DNA of 64,000 nt from Muscardinus avellanarius (GCA_963383645.1 OY726572.1:69362856-69426855); one strand, 5' to 3'. Positions 32,935 to 41,528 are shown, counted from the first letter of the stretch. Notes: a model not told the origin generated them from the letters alone. A program made the numbers and translations.

Positions 32935-34214
32935 TTTATCCCATGGTGTTACCTAGTGTATTTATCTATCTCATTCATAAGATTGGTTTGTCATTTCCAA
33001 ATATGACAAAGGAAGAAGACATTGAGAGTGCATTCTTCTGAATCCACTCCAGGCTATGGCGACAACTTGCAGGACTCCACGTAGCTTCTTTCTGATACCG
33101 GTGGTGCTTAAAATTCCGTTCTTAGAGACCCAAGGCTGCATAGCTCTCCCAACCTGTGTTTGTGTGTGTGTGGGTGGGGCGGGGTGGGGAATGTGGTTGG
33201 GGGTGGAAGGAGGGTTCCGCAAAGGGAGGAGGGAGGGAGCGCTGGACCCTGGGAGATAACACTTCATTAATGATTTCTCAGGACCCATGGTTTACAGCTC
33301 AGAAGGGCCAGCAGGTCAGTGGACCCTGGGTGTGGGGAGAACATAGAGGGCAGCTCCCATTAGCCATCTGAAGATAAAAATGCGTGTCTTCCTAATTGGG
33401 AAGAGCCTGCCTTTCTTCCCCTTCAGGCTCTGCCTTCCTCTCACCCTCAGCAGCAGAATTGTGTCCTGAGGTCTGGGAGAGAGCCTCCGTGAGCCAGCCC
33501 TTCTTGCAGAAGTAGCTGAGCACTTGCTGTGGACCAGGTCCTGCTGTGGGAAGGGTTGCAGAAGTCCCTCCCTTGAGGGCCCACAGACAGAAACCTTCAG
33601 GTCCAGTCGGTTCAAGGTCCCATGATTGTCTGTGGATATTATTGTCTGAATCCCAGGATTAACTTCTCACTCTCAACCTCTGAACAAGTGAGAGACGGCA
33701 GTGTCGTCCAGGGACCTGGCAGAGTGTACATGTCAGGCAGCACGTAGCTGCTAGGGTAGGGGATGGAGGTGTTGCCATGGAAACCTCCCGGGCAGCCTTT
33801 CCACTGACAACCTCTAGGTTCCCTTTTTTTTTTTTTTTTTTTTGACATCCGTTTCAAGGAGACACATGCATAGCTGTCTCTCCTCCTTTATCTCGTCCCT
33901 GGGAATTGTCCGGGAGAATTTGTTGACAAATGAGTGGGAGAAGTCCAGCAGAGGCTGGGTAGGAAAACAGCTGTTAGGTGCTGAGGCTTTCACAGGCCAG
34001 TGGGGCAGTGGCTCAGGCCCTAGTTCACAGGCAGGAGAAGCCCCTGGTCGCCGATCACATTATACCACACCTGCTGCCTTTTCCTCTCCCTGCACCACAG
34101 ACTGCATGGTGCCCAGGGCTAGGCCAGGCAGAGCAGGACTGGCTGTGAGTAAGCCTTGCTCAGGTTCCTAAGAGCCAGGTACAAGGGTCTGGGGACTCCA
34201 AGGCAGTGAGGTAC
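32935..34214. other. SINE-poor single-copy stretch
   Basis: 1.3 kb without SINEs in a window averaging one per 0.7 kb. Contains a G-quadruplex motif at 33172 and a weak MIR piece at 33510-33565 (GAGCACTTGCTGTGGACCAGG). No exon could be supported. Confidence 0.45.
33172..33189 (+). other. G-quadruplex motif
   Basis: Four G-runs of 3-4 with single-base loops (GGGTGGGGCGGGGTGGGG) in unique sequence, directly after a short (GT)n run. Confidence 0.85.
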
Positions 34215-34350
34215 AGTCGAGGGGGCGCTGGGATTAGGATTAGGGGGCCTGGATTTGATGGCTGATCCTGGCACATGCGACCTTAGGCAAGTCACCTCCC
34301 CTCTTGTGGCTCAGTTTGCTTATCTGAAAAGTGAGAGGGATGGAATAAAG
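34215..34350 (+). mobile_element. MIR element
   Basis: CCTGGATTTGATGGCTGATC, CTTAGGCAAGTCACCTCCC and GGCTCAGTTTGCTTATCTG match the MIR core. Confidence 0.85.
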
Positions 34351-34394
34351 CAACTATATTCAGATGCTGCGGGAGAGTCTTCTGAGACTCTTCA

Positions 34395-34510
34395 TCATAC
34401 AATGAAGAGTTCTAGGCCCCACTCCGACGATTCCCGTTGAATTATGTCCAGGTGGGACCTGGGAATCTGTATTAAGGCGAATGTCAATCCATTTGGTTTT
34501 GAGACTCTGT
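34395..34510 (+). mobile_element. Possible MER5-type fragment
   Basis: GTTCTAGGCCCCACTCC ... GGTGGGACCTGGGAATCTGTATTA resembles the middle of MER5-like elements. Termini not seen. Confidence 0.45.
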
Positions 34511-34713
34511 TGACATGTTTGAGATAATTAGAGACACCTTGAGAGCAGTCAGATCACCGAATCACCGAGTTAGAGGTAAATGTCAAGAGCCCTTAGATAA
34601 CTGAGTGGAATCTACTCACAGTACGTTAGATGATTATTCCTGGGCCTCTGTCATTATAGTCTGTGTTTTATGGTAAAAAGAACCCTTTTAGGCAAGATAT
34701 CAAAGCGACCTTT

Positions 34714-34940
34714 AGGCCGGGTGTGACGGTGCACGCTTGTAATCCCAGCATTTGGGAGGCTGAGACAGGAGAATTGTGGTTCATGGACAGCCTCAGCTGC
34801 TACTTAGATAGGCCCTTTGCAACTCAGTGAGACCGTTTCAAAATAAAGAATAAAATATAGGGCTTGGAGTATAGCTTGGAGGTAGAATGCCCCTGGGTTC
34901 CATCCCCAGCAAACAAAACAAAACAAAACAAAACAAAACA
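34714..34940 (+). mobile_element. B1-dID SINE with (AAAAC)n tail
   Basis: Full-length plus copy, body to 34909, then about six AAAAC units. Confidence 0.95.
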
Positions 34941-35136
34941 AAGTGTTCTTTAGTATGGGATATGGACAGGCACTCATCTCGACTCTCCTCGGGGACTGTC
35001 ACCTGCTCATTGGCACACCAGTGCTGTAAGAGGCGGGGCTGAGAACAGGACAGGTAATATTTTCTTTAGTAAATCCATTTCCTCTGGGTGTTTTCTGCCC
35101 CTAGTGTTTCATGTAGTTATTAAAAGATGCTGATTG
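34941..35136. other. Unassigned sequence
   Basis: Nothing recognised. Confidence 0.4.
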
Positions 35137-35212
35137 AAGTCGAACTATATCCCCAGCCCTTTTTATTTTGTATTTTGAGGTAGGAGCTCACGAAGTTGCA
35201 TCAAACCTTTAG
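35137..35212 (-). mobile_element. SINE fragment
   Basis: AACTATATCCCCAGCCCTTTTTATTTTG to GAGCTCACGAAGTTGC is the junction region of a decayed minus B1-dID. Confidence 0.6.
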
Positions 35213-35312
35213 AGGAATCTCCTCTGAAACCTATCCAGAGGAGGACTTGGAGATGTGAAAGAGGGTCTGTGGAGAATTGGCTGAGAAGGGAAGCTTAAGA
35301 ACAAAAGGACTT

Positions 35313-35505
35313 AGCTGGGGGGGGGGCATGGTGGCGCACGTTTGTGATCCCCGCGCTTGGGAGGCTGAGACAAGAGGATCGCTTAGTGAGGCCCTTGCAA
35401 CTTAGTGAGACCCTGTTTCAAAATAAAGAATAAGAAATCGAGCTGGGGGTGTAGATCGGAGGTAGAATGCTCCTGGGTTCAATCCCAAGCACAAAAATAA
35501 AAAAG
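35313..35505 (+). mobile_element. B1-dID SINE, internally deleted
   Basis: Plus copy with a G-run in the head start (GCTGGGGGGGGGGCATGG) and loss of TTCGAAGCCAGCCTCAGCTA. Confidence 0.92.
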
Positions 35506-35655
35506 AGGACTTGAATAGTGGTGAAATCTTAAGAGCTCAAAATGAGAGGTGGCAAGGAAAAGACCACCGGTGGTCAGTGGTGAATTGGTCAGGTCAGTTT
35601 CTGAACAGTAATGAGAATAGAAGTCATTGTAAAGTTAATTAGAAATTAAGTTTAA

Positions 35656-35872
35656 GCTGGGTGTGGTGGTGCACGCTTGTAATCCCAGCGCTTCGGAGGC
35701 TGAGACAGGATCGCACAGGTTTGAAGCCAGCCTCAGCTACTTAGGGAGGCTCTTAGCAACTTATTGAGATCCTGTTTCCAAATATTTTAAAAAAAAAAGG
35801 TGTAGGAGTATATGCCAGAGGTAGAAAGCCTCTGGGTTCTATCCCCAGTACCACACACACACACAAAAATTA
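35656..35872 (+). mobile_element. B1-dID SINE
   Basis: Plus copy ending CCCCAGTACCACACAC. ATTAA(G/A)TTTAA flanks both sides (35646 and 35869). Confidence 0.92.
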
Positions 35873-35885
35873 AATTTAATTTGTC

Positions 35886-35899
35886 AAGAATAAAGTTTC
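35886..35899. repeat. Left target-site duplication of the L1-like element
   Basis: AAGAATAAAGTTTC, identical to 38665-38678. Confidence 0.96.
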
Positions 35900-36692
35900 G
35901 GACTTCCGGGAAGATGGCGACCGAGCAAAGCGGGGCTTAAGAGCCCCGCTAACAACCAATCTCCATTACCACAAAATCAGCGCCTTTCATAGCCAGAAAA
36001 CACCATCACCAGAGAAACAAAAAAATCACCAGGCTCCAGAGAGAAAGCGGACTGAGAACAGAGCTCAGAGCCACAGAGGAGATACACCGGCCTCACGCCC
36101 GAGGACGCGGCAGCAGCGCCATATTGCCGGCGGCAGCGGCGACTTCACCGGACGGCTACAGCAAGCCGAGGTGAGCCGCTGCGGAACAGCCAGGCAGGAT
36201 CTTTCGGCGCAGGGAGCATCTAAAGCTCCCAGTGGCTGAGCTCAGCACACGCTGCAGGGACTCAGAGTGGAACTCAAAACCAAGAAGAAATACGCCAGCC
36301 TCATGGCCGAGGGAGTAGCAGCGGCGCCATATTGCCACCAGTGGCAGCAGCAGCGAATTCACCAAGTCCAGTACAGCTACATCTGCGTACTCAAGAACAG
36401 TGAGTCAAATTGCGGGCCACAGAGGAGAAATCCCAGTACTGTACTCCCTGGGACTTGACCCAGTGGGGGAGTGGTGGTGGCAGAGATATCACACCATAGG
36501 AGAACGTGCAACCTGGCACCCCCCACAGTCTAAAGCAGCCTCTATCGACTCTCTGGGTCGGAGACTCTGTGATACAACCCAGTAAAGGAGTAGTGGGGTC
36601 TGAGATACTACTGACTCGAGATCCAGAGCACCTTAAGTGAAGTCATAGTGACCCAAGGGAAGAACCCAGAGAAGGCACAAATTTCCGAAATC
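35900..36692 (+). promoter_or_regulatory. L1-type 5'UTR/internal promoter with repeated monomers
   Basis: TATA-less and CpG-containing. It opens with GGACTTCCGGG (ETS-type core ACTTCCGG) and AAGATGGCG (YY1-type), close to where the human L1 promoter has its YY1 site. Two diverged units about 208 bp apart follow, each with GCCGCCATATTG-like YY1 motifs on the opposite strand (near 36118 and 36326) and shared flanks (CCTCACGCCCGAGG / CCTCATGGCCGAGG). A weaker third partial unit starts near 36400 (GGCCACAGAGGAGA). Confidence 0.8.
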
Positions 36693-37610
36693 ATGGGAAA
36701 GAGGAATAATACTGGAGCAATGAATGCCCACAACCCCACAACATCAGAACCTGATAAAACAGAAATGCAGAGATTTATAGAAGATCAAATCAGGAAAATA
36801 ACTGTAGAAATAATAGAGGTGCTTCGAAAAGAACTCAGAGAGAGCCAAAAAGAGATAAAGGATGCAATTAATGAAGTAAAGGCCTCAATTCAAAGCACAA
36901 ACAACCGATTAGACCACATGGAGAACAGAATCTCGCTCTTAGAAGATGAGCAATCCAAAAATGAATGCATAGTTTCTAATCTAGAAAAAGATATCCAACA
37001 GCAGGAATCTGACATTGAAGAAATATGGGCCCATCTTAAGAGAGCTAACCTAAGAATAATTGGAATAGAGGAGGGAAAAGAAAGTGATACCAAAGGGATC
37101 AACAATCTCTTCAAGGAAGTAATAGCAGAAAATTTTCCAAACATAGAGCAAGAGGTTGATACACAGGTCCAGGAAACTTATAGAACTCCCTTTAGACAGG
37201 ATCGGAGAAGAGGATCCCCACGCCACATAATTGTCAAAATGACCAATGTGGAAGCCAAGCAGAGAATCTTAAAGGCAACAAAAGCAAAGGGCCAACTGAC
37301 ATTCAGAGGCAAACCAATTAGAATCACTCCAGACTTCCCAAACCAAGTCATGAGAGCCAGAAGGGCTTGGAGTAACATATTCCAAACTCTGAAAGAAAAC
37401 AACTTCCAGCCAAAAATTTCCTACCCAGCAAAACTTTCTATCAAATTAGATGGAGAAATAAGAAGCTTCCATGACAAACAGAAACTGAAGGGATTTATGT
37501 CTTCAAAACCAGCACTAGAGAAAATACTCAAAGAGATTAACTACAAAGAAGAAATAGGTAACACACACCAGAACCAGAGAAACAAGATTTTCCATCCAAC
37601 AGACAACTAA
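36693..37610 (+). CDS. L1 ORF1 protein (ORF1p), intact
   Basis: ORF1p is the trimeric RNA-binding chaperone that coats L1 RNA in the cytoplasmic ribonucleoprotein. The frame is open from a GTG at 36648, but the first ATG in good context is at 36693 (A at -3, G at +4), giving 305 residues beginning MGKRNN. Domains from that start: an N-terminal coiled coil at about residues 25-125 (many Glu/Lys heptads, e.g. IRKITVEIIEVLRKELRES); a central RRM-like domain at about 135-220 (NLRIIGIEE, NLFKEVIAENFPNI, RHIIVKM); and a basic C-terminal domain at about 220-290 (GKPIRITPDFPNQVMRARRAW, YPAKLS, DKQKLKGF). These motifs are those of mammalian ORF1p, and length is slightly below the human 338. No frameshift or stop. 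No ORF2 lies downstream. Whether it is expressed cannot be told. Confidence 0.95.
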   Translation: MGKRNNTGAMNAHNPTTSEPDKTEMQRFIEDQIRKITVEIIEVLRKELRESQKEIKDAINEVKASIQSTNNRLDHMENRISLLEDEQSKNECIVSNLEKDIQQQESDIEEIWAHLKRANLRIIGIEEGKESDTKGINNLFKEVIAENFPNIEQEVDTQVQETYRTPFRQDRRRGSPRHIIVKMTNVEAKQRILKATKAKGQLTFRGKPIRITPDFPNQVMRARRAWSNIFQTLKENNFQPKISYPAKLSIKLDGEIRSFHDKQKLKGFMSSKPALEKILKEINYKEEIGNTHQNQRNKIFHPTDN

Positions 37611-37671
37611 GATTGGTTATCTGTGGAGATTCATTATTTATGTTAGTCTTTTACCTATCTCTAAATTGTAT

Positions 37672-38320
37672 TGTTTGCCTTTATTGTTGTTAATTTTTAG
37701 GATTTCTAGTTGGAATATTAATATACCTTCAGATATAGCATTTGGAAATATTTTATCCCATTCTATTAGTAACCTTTAACTCTGTTTACATTGTCTTTGG
37801 ATATACAATATTTTTTTTTATTTTTTAGGGAGTTTGTATACTCTTCTGTTGCCTGTGCCATTGAAATCATATCCAAGAAATCACTGCCAATTTCAATGTT
37901 GTGAGGTTTTATGACCCAGATTTTCTCCTAAAAGTTTATAGTCTTAAGATTTATATCTAGGTCTTTTATCTATTTTGAGTTAATATTTGTATATGGGATT
38001 AGGTAAGGGTCCAATTTTATTCTTTTCCATGTAATTATTATTTTTCAACAATATTTAGTTAAAAGATTATTATTTCTTCCACCAAATGTTCGTGGAAACC
38101 TTGTCAAAAATAACTTGACAATATATGGAAGAATTTAGCTCTAGGCTTTTATTTAACTCCAATGGTTTATATATCTGCGTTTAGAACAGTACTACACTGT
38201 TTCAATTATTGTAGCTTTATATGGTTTGAAATCAGAAAATATATATCTTCTAGCTTTGTTCTTTTTCAAGATCGTTTTGGGTATCTACAGTCCATATTCC
38301 ATATTAGGATAGATTTTTTT
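37672..38320 (-). pseudogene. Antisense L1 ORF2 fragment inside the HAL1-like element
   Basis: Read on plus, this block is the reverse complement of the L1 ORF2 C-terminal half: GGAATATTAATATACCTTCAG, TATTTTGAGTTAATATTTG, GGGTCCAATTTTATTC, CTCCAATGGTTTATATATCTG, GTACTACACTGTTTCAATTATT and CTAGCTTTGTTCTTTTTC occur in the order expected. It is much more diverged than ORF1 next to it and has no open frame. It lies inside the TSD-bounded unit. Confidence 0.85.
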
Positions 38321-38534
38321 TCTGAAAAATAAATATATAAATATATGATAGTTTCACCTAAAAAAGTAGAAAAAAATATTCTCTGGTAAGAAAGAAAGCA
38401 AAAGGAAATATTTAAATGTTATCTTTAAGTTATCAAAAGCATGGTATCAGACAAATGAAACTGTTATGTGAAATTATCATTTTTAATTTTTGATAAATTG
38501 CTATAATACTAGATGTCAACCACTAAGCCAAGCA

Positions 38535-38590
38535 TGGGAAGGTGGGATGGGGAGAGAATGGGGTGGGGATCGGGTGGGGTCTGACTGGGC
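38535..38590 (+). other. G-rich 3'UTR tract with G-quadruplex potential
   Basis: At least six G-runs of 3-4 (GGGAAGGTGGGATGGGG ... GGGGTGGGGATCGGGTGGGG). L1 3'UTRs typically carry such a tract just 5' of the end. Confidence 0.8.
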
Positions 38591-38664
38591 GATGTGTGCA
38601 TGTATGTCTACAAAAGTTTGTATCCCACTATGATGTATGAATACAGTGCACCAATAAAAAAAAA

Positions 38665-38678
38665 AAGAATAAAGTTTC
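38665..38678. repeat. Right target-site duplication of the L1-like element
   Basis: AAGAATAAAGTTTC, identical to 35886-35899. Confidence 0.96.
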
Positions 38679-38682
38679 CTGG

Positions 38683-38685
<3 letters not shown>

Positions 38686-38733
<48 letters not shown>
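38686..38733. repeat. (GT)n microsatellite
   Basis: About 22 GT units forming the tail of the following minus SINE. Confidence 0.95.
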
Positions 38734-38736
<3 letters not shown>

Positions 38737-38962
38737 ACAGGGGATTAAGCCCAGAGGCATTCCACCACTAACCTATACCCTCGACCATTTTTTCTTTCTT
38801 CTTTTTTTTTTTTTTTGCTGTGACTCCATTTTTTTTTTTTTTTTTTTTTTTTTTTGTTGAAACCGGTTCTGGCTAAGTTGCTGAGGCTGTCCTTGAACTT
38901 GTGATCCACTTGCCTTGACCTCCCAAGTACTGGGATTACAGGTGTGAACTACTGTGCCTGGA
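38734..38962 (-). mobile_element. B1-dID SINE with long T-runs inserted
   Basis: Minus copy: ID tail 38734-38790, head 38855-38962. Between them two T-runs flank GCTGTGACTCCA, so extra poly-T was gained at the internal A-rich junction. Confidence 0.85.
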
Positions 38963-38964
38963 TT

Positions 38965-38968
<4 letters not shown>

Positions 38969-38995
<27 letters not shown>

Positions 38996-39189
38996 GCGGT
39001 ACTGGGGATTGAACTCAGGGGCATTCTACCTCCGAGCTTCACCACCGGCCCTATTTTTTTATTTTGAAAGAAGGTCTCACTAAGATGCAGAAGGTCTCAC
39101 TAAGTAGCTGAGACTTGCCAGGAACCCACGATCCTTCTGTCTCAGCCTCCCAAGTCCTGGGATTACAAGCGTTTGCCACCATGCCCCCT
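38969..39189 (-). mobile_element. B1-dID SINE
   Basis: Full-length minus copy, body 38996-39189, T-run before it. Confidence 0.94.
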
Positions 39190-39192
39190 TAT

Positions 39193-39320
39193 GTATTTTG
39201 GTTTTAAGAGTCCAGGTCTTGCAATGTTGCCCAGGCTGATCCTGAACTCCTGGGCTCACATGATCCTCCTGCCTCGACTCCCCAAGTAGCTAGACTACAG
39301 GAGTATGGGTGCACACCATT
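39193..39320 (-). mobile_element. 7SL-derived B1-like monomer, old
   Basis: GCAATGTTGCCCAGGCTGATCCTGAACTCCTGGGCTC and GATCCTCCTGCCTCGACTCCC have the Alu/B1 form, with no ID tail. Its GCCCAGGCTG box is not the window's usual SINE head. Confidence 0.75.
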
Positions 39321-39542
39321 GCTTCCTGCAGTTCTATTCTTCACAGTCCAATTCTGCCAAACCCAGGCCAGGCACTTGGTTGTCTTTGGTTTTATCAGAG
39401 AATGGTGGCTTGAGGTATTGCCATCGGGCTTCCCCAGGGCAGTTTCTACCTTTTGGAGATTAAGCTACCTAGAAGAGGGTTCCTCTCTGAGGAGAGAGAT
39501 GAGCCCACCATGCACAGTCCAGACCAAATATTTATTTTCTGC

Positions 39543-39553
39543 TCTCCAAATAC

Positions 39554-39583
<30 letters not shown>
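39543..39583. repeat. (TTTA)n SINE-tail microsatellite
   Basis: About ten TTTA units before the minus SINE at 39590. Confidence 0.94.
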
Positions 39584-39584
<1 letters not shown>

Positions 39585-39589
39585 CTTTT

Positions 39590-39764
39590 TTGTGGTACTG
39601 GGGATGGAATCCAGGGGCATTCTATCTCCAAGATACAACCCCAGTCCTATTTTTATTTTATTTATCTATTTTATTTAATTTATTTATCTATTTTATTTAT
39701 TAAGTGCATTCACTTGGTTGGGTTCTGGCTAAGTTGCTGAGGCTGTCCTTGAACTTGTGATCTA
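39590..39764 (-). mobile_element. B1-dID SINE, rearranged
   Basis: Minus ID tail at 39590-39655, then (TTTA/TCTA)n. A 17-bp L1M-derived block ATTAAGTGCATTCACTT (39699-39715) precedes a partial body TCTGGCTAAGTTGCTGAGGC...TTGTGATCTA. The head is absent. Confidence 0.8.
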
Positions 39765-39823
39765 CTCTGTGCCTATTAAATATTAATTCCCCACTACTGA
39801 ATGGATCTGTGGGGTTTTTTTAG

Positions 39824-39826
<3 letters not shown>
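39765..39826 (-). repeat. Inverted copy of 30089-30147 flank
   Basis: CTCTGTGCCTATTAAATATT ... CCCCACTACTGAATGGATCTGTGG ... TTTTTTTAGAAG is the reverse complement of 30089-30147 with only a few differences, and both abut a (CA)n SINE tail. Confidence 0.9.
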
Positions 39827-39871
<45 letters not shown>

Positions 39872-40036
39872 TACTGGGGATGGAACCCCAGTCCTATTTT
39901 TCATTCTTTATTTTGAAACAGGGTCTCACTGAGTTGCAAAGGGCTTCACTAAGTAGCTAAGGCTGTCCATGAACCACGATCCTCTGGTCTTAGCTTCCCG
40001 AATGCTGGGATTATAAGGGTGCACCACCACATCCGA
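39827..40036 (-). mobile_element. B1-dID SINE with (GT)n tail
   Basis: Minus copy, body 39871-40036, (GT)n 39827-39870. Its tail lacks GGGGCATTCTACCTCCGAGCTACAC. Confidence 0.93.
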
Positions 40037-40343
40037 CCTCCAAATATTTAGCTATGATAATGGGTGACACCTAATTGTACACTCAACTTCCTGAAAGCAT
40101 TTTGAACAAGCTTTCCTGTTATCCAGACTAGCTGTAGAGAAGGCAGAAAAAAAGATTGGTGTGATTAACCTGAAGTCAGACATTGCGGCCTCTGGGTACC
40201 TCTACGTCAACTGACAAGCTAAGGATTAATTGCCTGTGGGGAGGAGAAGGTGGCCCATGTGTGGGAGAGCCGAGGATGCTCCCTGGGGTCTGGTTTGATG
40301 AATGGAGAGACCATGAAGAAGATGAAGAATATAGGAAGAAGCA
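40037..40343. other. Unassigned sequence
   Basis: Nothing recognised. Confidence 0.4.
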
Positions 40344-40529
40344 GGGTATGGTGGCCCATGCTGATAATCCCAATACTCTGGAGTATGAGACAGGAGGATC
40401 ACAGGTTCAAGACTAGCCTTAACAATTTAGCGAGACTCTCAGCAACCTAGCAAGACCCTGATTCAAACAAAAAATTAGAAGGGCTGGGGTATAGCTCAGA
40501 GATAGAATGCTTCTGTGTTAAATTCCCAG
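40344..40529 (+). mobile_element. B1-dID SINE, older
   Basis: Plus copy from AGCAGGGTATGGTGG to AATTCCCAGTAC, leading into the trinucleotide tract. Confidence 0.92.
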
Positions 40530-40575
<46 letters not shown>

Positions 40576-40620
40576 ACTACTACTACTACTACTACTACTA
40601 CTGCTGCTGCTATTACTATT
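40530..40620. repeat. (CTG)n(CTA)n trinucleotide tract
   Basis: About 13 CTG units, 9-10 CTA units, then 3 CTG units. It grew from the SINE end CCCAGTACTACTACTG. Confidence 0.97.
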
Positions 40621-40869
40621 GTGTTTGGGGAAGAAGATCATGACCTTAGTTCTGAGCCATTTTGTTTGATGGGTCTGGGAAACACCCAGGTGCTGTCCTG
40701 AAGAGTCACCCATGATGGTCTTTGAGCACTGTACCACTGAACGCTTATAGAGTTTCTCCAGTCTTTCCCCTGGACTGAAGAATGCTGCCCTAAACCACCC
40801 AGATGGAGAAGCATTTCAAGCAGAAATTTTAGAATTAAAAAGAGAAATTAAAAAAAAAAACACCACCAC
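40621..40869. other. Unassigned sequence
   Basis: Nothing recognised; ends in A-run plus CACCACCACC. Confidence 0.4.
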
Positions 40870-41000
40870 CAGAGAGTCGGGATACCTAGGTTCTAATCCC
40901 AGCGCCCTTTAAGCTATCGTGTGAGCTGAGGCAAATTTCTTTTTGTCTCCAGGACTTGATTTTCATATTTGTACCATGAAGGGTTTAACCCTTGTCTTCT
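40870..41000 (+). mobile_element. MIR element
   Basis: GGGATACCTAGGTTCTAATCCC, TGAGCTGAGGCAAATTTC and GACTTGATTTTCATATTTG match MIR order. Confidence 0.8.
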
Positions 41001-41084
41001 ACCTCTGCTGCAACCTGTCCTTCTGTATCCCTGTCTTGAAGTGGTCCTCCAAATGAGGGGCATTTGTTTTTCTGTTTTGTTTTT

Positions 41085-41135
41085 ATGGTACTGAATACCA
41101 TAAAAACAGGGGCATTCTATCTTTGAGCTATATCC

Positions 41136-41202
<67 letters not shown>

Positions 41203-41528
41203 TTTTTTTGGGTGGTGCTGGGGTTCCTGGAAACCCTTCTACCTCCAGGCTACACTCCCAGACCTATTTTTATACTTTTTTATTTGGAAACAGGGTCTCT
41301 TAAGCCAGCGCACGCGGCTGGCTTTGAACCTGCACGATCCTCCTGTCTCCATCTCCCAAGCGCAGGGATTACAAGCGTGTGCCACCACGCCCGGCAACGG
41401 CCCTATTTTATATATTTATTTTTTATTTTGAAACAGGGTCTCACTAAGTTGCTGAGCCTAACTATGAACTTTCGATCCTCCTGTTCAGCCTCCCAAGTAC
41501 TTATAGGCATTCACCACCATGCCTGGCT
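41085..41528 (-). mobile_element. B1-dID SINE split by a fold-back SINE
   Basis: Minus host: tail at 41085-41139, body and head at 41396-41528. ACGG flanks the insertion at 41136 and 41397. Confidence 0.88.
41140..41395 (-). mobile_element. B1-dID fold-back variant, nested, (AT)n+poly-T tail
   Basis: Minus copy, body 41211-41395. Tail of 45-bp (AT)n and 26-bp T-run. Hairpin arms AAGCCAGC/GCTGGCTT enclose the longer loop GCACGCG. Tail fold-back GGGGTTCCTGGAAACCC. Confidence 0.95.

Larger units (their letters stand above)
35900..38664 (+). mobile_element. HAL1-like chimeric L1 retrotransposon
   Basis: A 2.76-kb unit bounded by a perfect 14-bp TSD and ending in an A-run. Order: L1-type 5'UTR (35900-36692), intact ORF1 (36693-37610), antisense L1 ORF2 fragment (about 37672-38320), and sense L1 3' end with G-rich tract and TATGATGTATGAATACAGTGCACCAATAAAA. 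No sense ORF2 exists, so it depends on another L1 for endonuclease and reverse transcriptase. ORF1 without ORF2 is the definition of HAL1 (half-L1) elements. The antisense ORF2 block is not part of known HAL1 structure as I know it. The intact frame and perfect TSD suggest a recent insertion. Confidence 0.9.

Noticed and set aside
36156..37402. Minus-strand frames opposite the L1 5'UTR and ORF1
   Set aside because: Shadows of the plus-strand ORF1 and GC-rich 5'UTR. An L1 antisense ORF0-like frame would need evidence I do not see.
35900..38664. Simple twin-primed L1 insertion as explanation of the antisense ORF2 block
   Set aside because: Twin priming inverts the 5' terminal part; here the 5' end (5'UTR plus ORF1) is in sense and only a middle block is inverted, all inside one TSD.
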